Below are positions 5,944-6,502 of a stretch of DNA of 6,502 nt, piece after piece. Under the pieces are notes generated by a model that ran no database searches, was not told where the DNA came from, and worked only from the letters and a program-made list of their open reading frames with translations. The position numbers were made by a program, and so were the translations under genes. Position 1 is the stretch's first letter. Each line of letters starts with the position of its first letter. This stretch comes from Pseudolysobacter sp. (GTDB taxonomy: Bacteria > Pseudomonadota > Gammaproteobacteria > Xanthomonadales > Rhodanobacteraceae). Location: NCBI GenBank assembly GCA_025351985.1, contig JANXUW010000174.1:1-6502 (forward strand), read 5' to 3'.

Positions 5944-6279
5944 ATGAAATATCCCGAACCCCTTTGTCGACTGGAGGACATTCTCGATGGCGGTGCGATT
6001 GCCGTGGAGCCGTTGGGCGTCGCGGCCATTTCATTGCTGCTGTTGCGTCAGGGCGAGCAGGTCTTTGCGTATGAAAATGCGTGCCCGCACGCCGGACAGC
6101 GGCTCGACTGGTCGCCCGGGAAATTCCTTTTTGACAATGGCCTGCTGGTGTGCACGGCGCATGGCGCGTGTTTCAAAATCGCCGATGGAATATGTGTCTC
6201 GGGGCCGTGTCGCGGTGAATCGTTGCAGGCCGTTGCCGTCGAAATTCGTAGCGGCGAGGTCACCTTGGCGAGAGACTAA
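5944..6279 (+). CDS. Small Rieske [2Fe-2S] protein
   Basis: This 111-aa soluble protein is a single Rieske domain. The cluster ligands are visible as C47-P-H49 and C70-T-A-H73, the C-x-H...C-x2-H pattern of Rieske centres, within NACPHAGQRLDW and LLVCTAHGACF. The DG-x-C-V-x-GPC-x-G-x-SL block (81-94) is typical of stand-alone bacterial Rieske ferredoxin-like proteins. Such proteins carry electrons, often for an oxygenase or reductase, but no oxygenase gene is in the window, so the partner is unknown. There is no signal peptide or membrane helix, so it is cytoplasmic. GAGG at 5931-5934 lies 9 nt before the ATG at 5944. It is convergent with the anion permease gene, with only 16 bp between the two stop codons. 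Confidence 0.9.
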   Translation: MKYPEPLCRLEDILDGGAIAVEPLGVAAISLLLLRQGEQVFAYENACPHAGQRLDWSPGKFLFDNGLLVCTAHGACFKIADGICVSGPCRGESLQAVAVEIRSGEVTLARD

Positions 6280-6295
6280 CAGTCACGCGTGGAAC

Positions 6296-6502
6296 TCAAC
6301 GTGATCCGTAAATCAGATTCACGCTGACCAGCAACACCACCAGCATCAGCACGGTCAGCGGAATGCCGACGCGGATCAGATCGCGTGCGCGATAACCACC
6401 GGGGCCGGCGATGATCATCAGCACGGGATTGGCGCTGCCGATGATGAATGAGTTCGACGTCGAGATCGCCACGATCAACGCGTACACCGAGGGATTGCCA
6501 TT
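6296..6502 (-). CDS. C-terminal end of an SLC13/DASS-family anion permease (truncated by window edge)
   Basis: The frame is open from the right edge to TGA 6298-6296, giving 68 residues (starting NGNPSVYALIVAIST). The order of STSNSFIIGSANPVLMI, GPGGYRARDLIRVG and a terminal hydrophobic helix (IPLTVLMLVVLLVSVNLIYG) matches the last two membrane segments of SLC13/DASS sodium-anion symporters. There the Ser/Asn-rich turn belongs to the second substrate- and sodium-binding half, and GPGGY-x-x-RD-x-x-RVG is the linker to the final helix. Substrate (dicarboxylate, sulfate or phosphate) cannot be told from this fragment. No TrkA-C domain is visible here; in some family members it sits in the central loop, outside the window. 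Confidence 0.82.
   Translation of the reverse strand, partial: NGNPSVYALIVAISTSNSFIIGSANPVLMIIAGPGGYRARDLIRVGIPLTVLMLVVLLVSVNLIYGSR

Noticed and set aside
5424..6029. - strand frame of 201 codons spanning the small membrane gene and the Rieske promoter region
   Set aside because: It crosses two better supported genes and their intergenic region and has a low-complexity Arg-rich product.
6284..6291. CACGCGTG perfect 8-bp palindrome between the convergent Rieske and permease stops
   Set aside because: It is too short to act as a terminator and is expected by chance in GC-rich DNA.

Overview
The window looks like a chromosomal stretch from a high-GC gammaproteobacterium. The best guess is a member of the Xanthomonadales/Lysobacterales (Rhodanobacteraceae-like). 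That guess rests on gene content, on secreted beta-helix proteins ending in a PID-x-IF-x-DG-x-E tail (a tail I associate with that group from memory), and on GC-rich codon use. It is inference, because no rRNA or other marker gene is present.

Left third (1-2890): two tandem + strand genes for secreted, repeat-rich right-handed beta-helix proteins. Only the C-terminal end of the first is in the window. The second is complete (838 aa from the chosen start). It carries a signal peptide, a choice-of-anchor Q type block, a second SLRQA/NGYTQP-type beta-helix domain and a GDNDTGPNSLQNFP block. The two proteins share their last ~70 residues, including the C-terminal tail, so they are paralogs. Strong hairpins without a T-run follow both stop codons.

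Middle (2891-4393): a broken gene on the - strand for an AtoE-type short-chain fatty acid transporter. It shows an N-terminal frameshift, a large internal deletion with a frame change, and an in-frame TAG. A (GCGACG)5 hexanucleotide repeat lies inside its first membrane segment. The ~300 bp between the pseudogene and the next gene contain no gene. They hold a highly structured candidate repeat element of about 112 bp, with 7-bp terminal inverted repeats and several internal hairpins.

Right third (4394-6502): an intact YedA-like EamA/DMT exporter (-), a 95-aa hypothetical membrane protein (-), a divergently transcribed small Rieske [2Fe-2S] protein (+), and the C-terminal end of an SLC13/DASS-family anion permease (-) running off the right edge. 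These are ordinary housekeeping or accessory genes with no obvious shared pathway. I see no CRISPR array, tRNA, rRNA, transposase or recognisable defence system. The points most worth following up are the conserved C-terminal tail of the secreted paralogs, the structured intergenic element and the decayed transporter.
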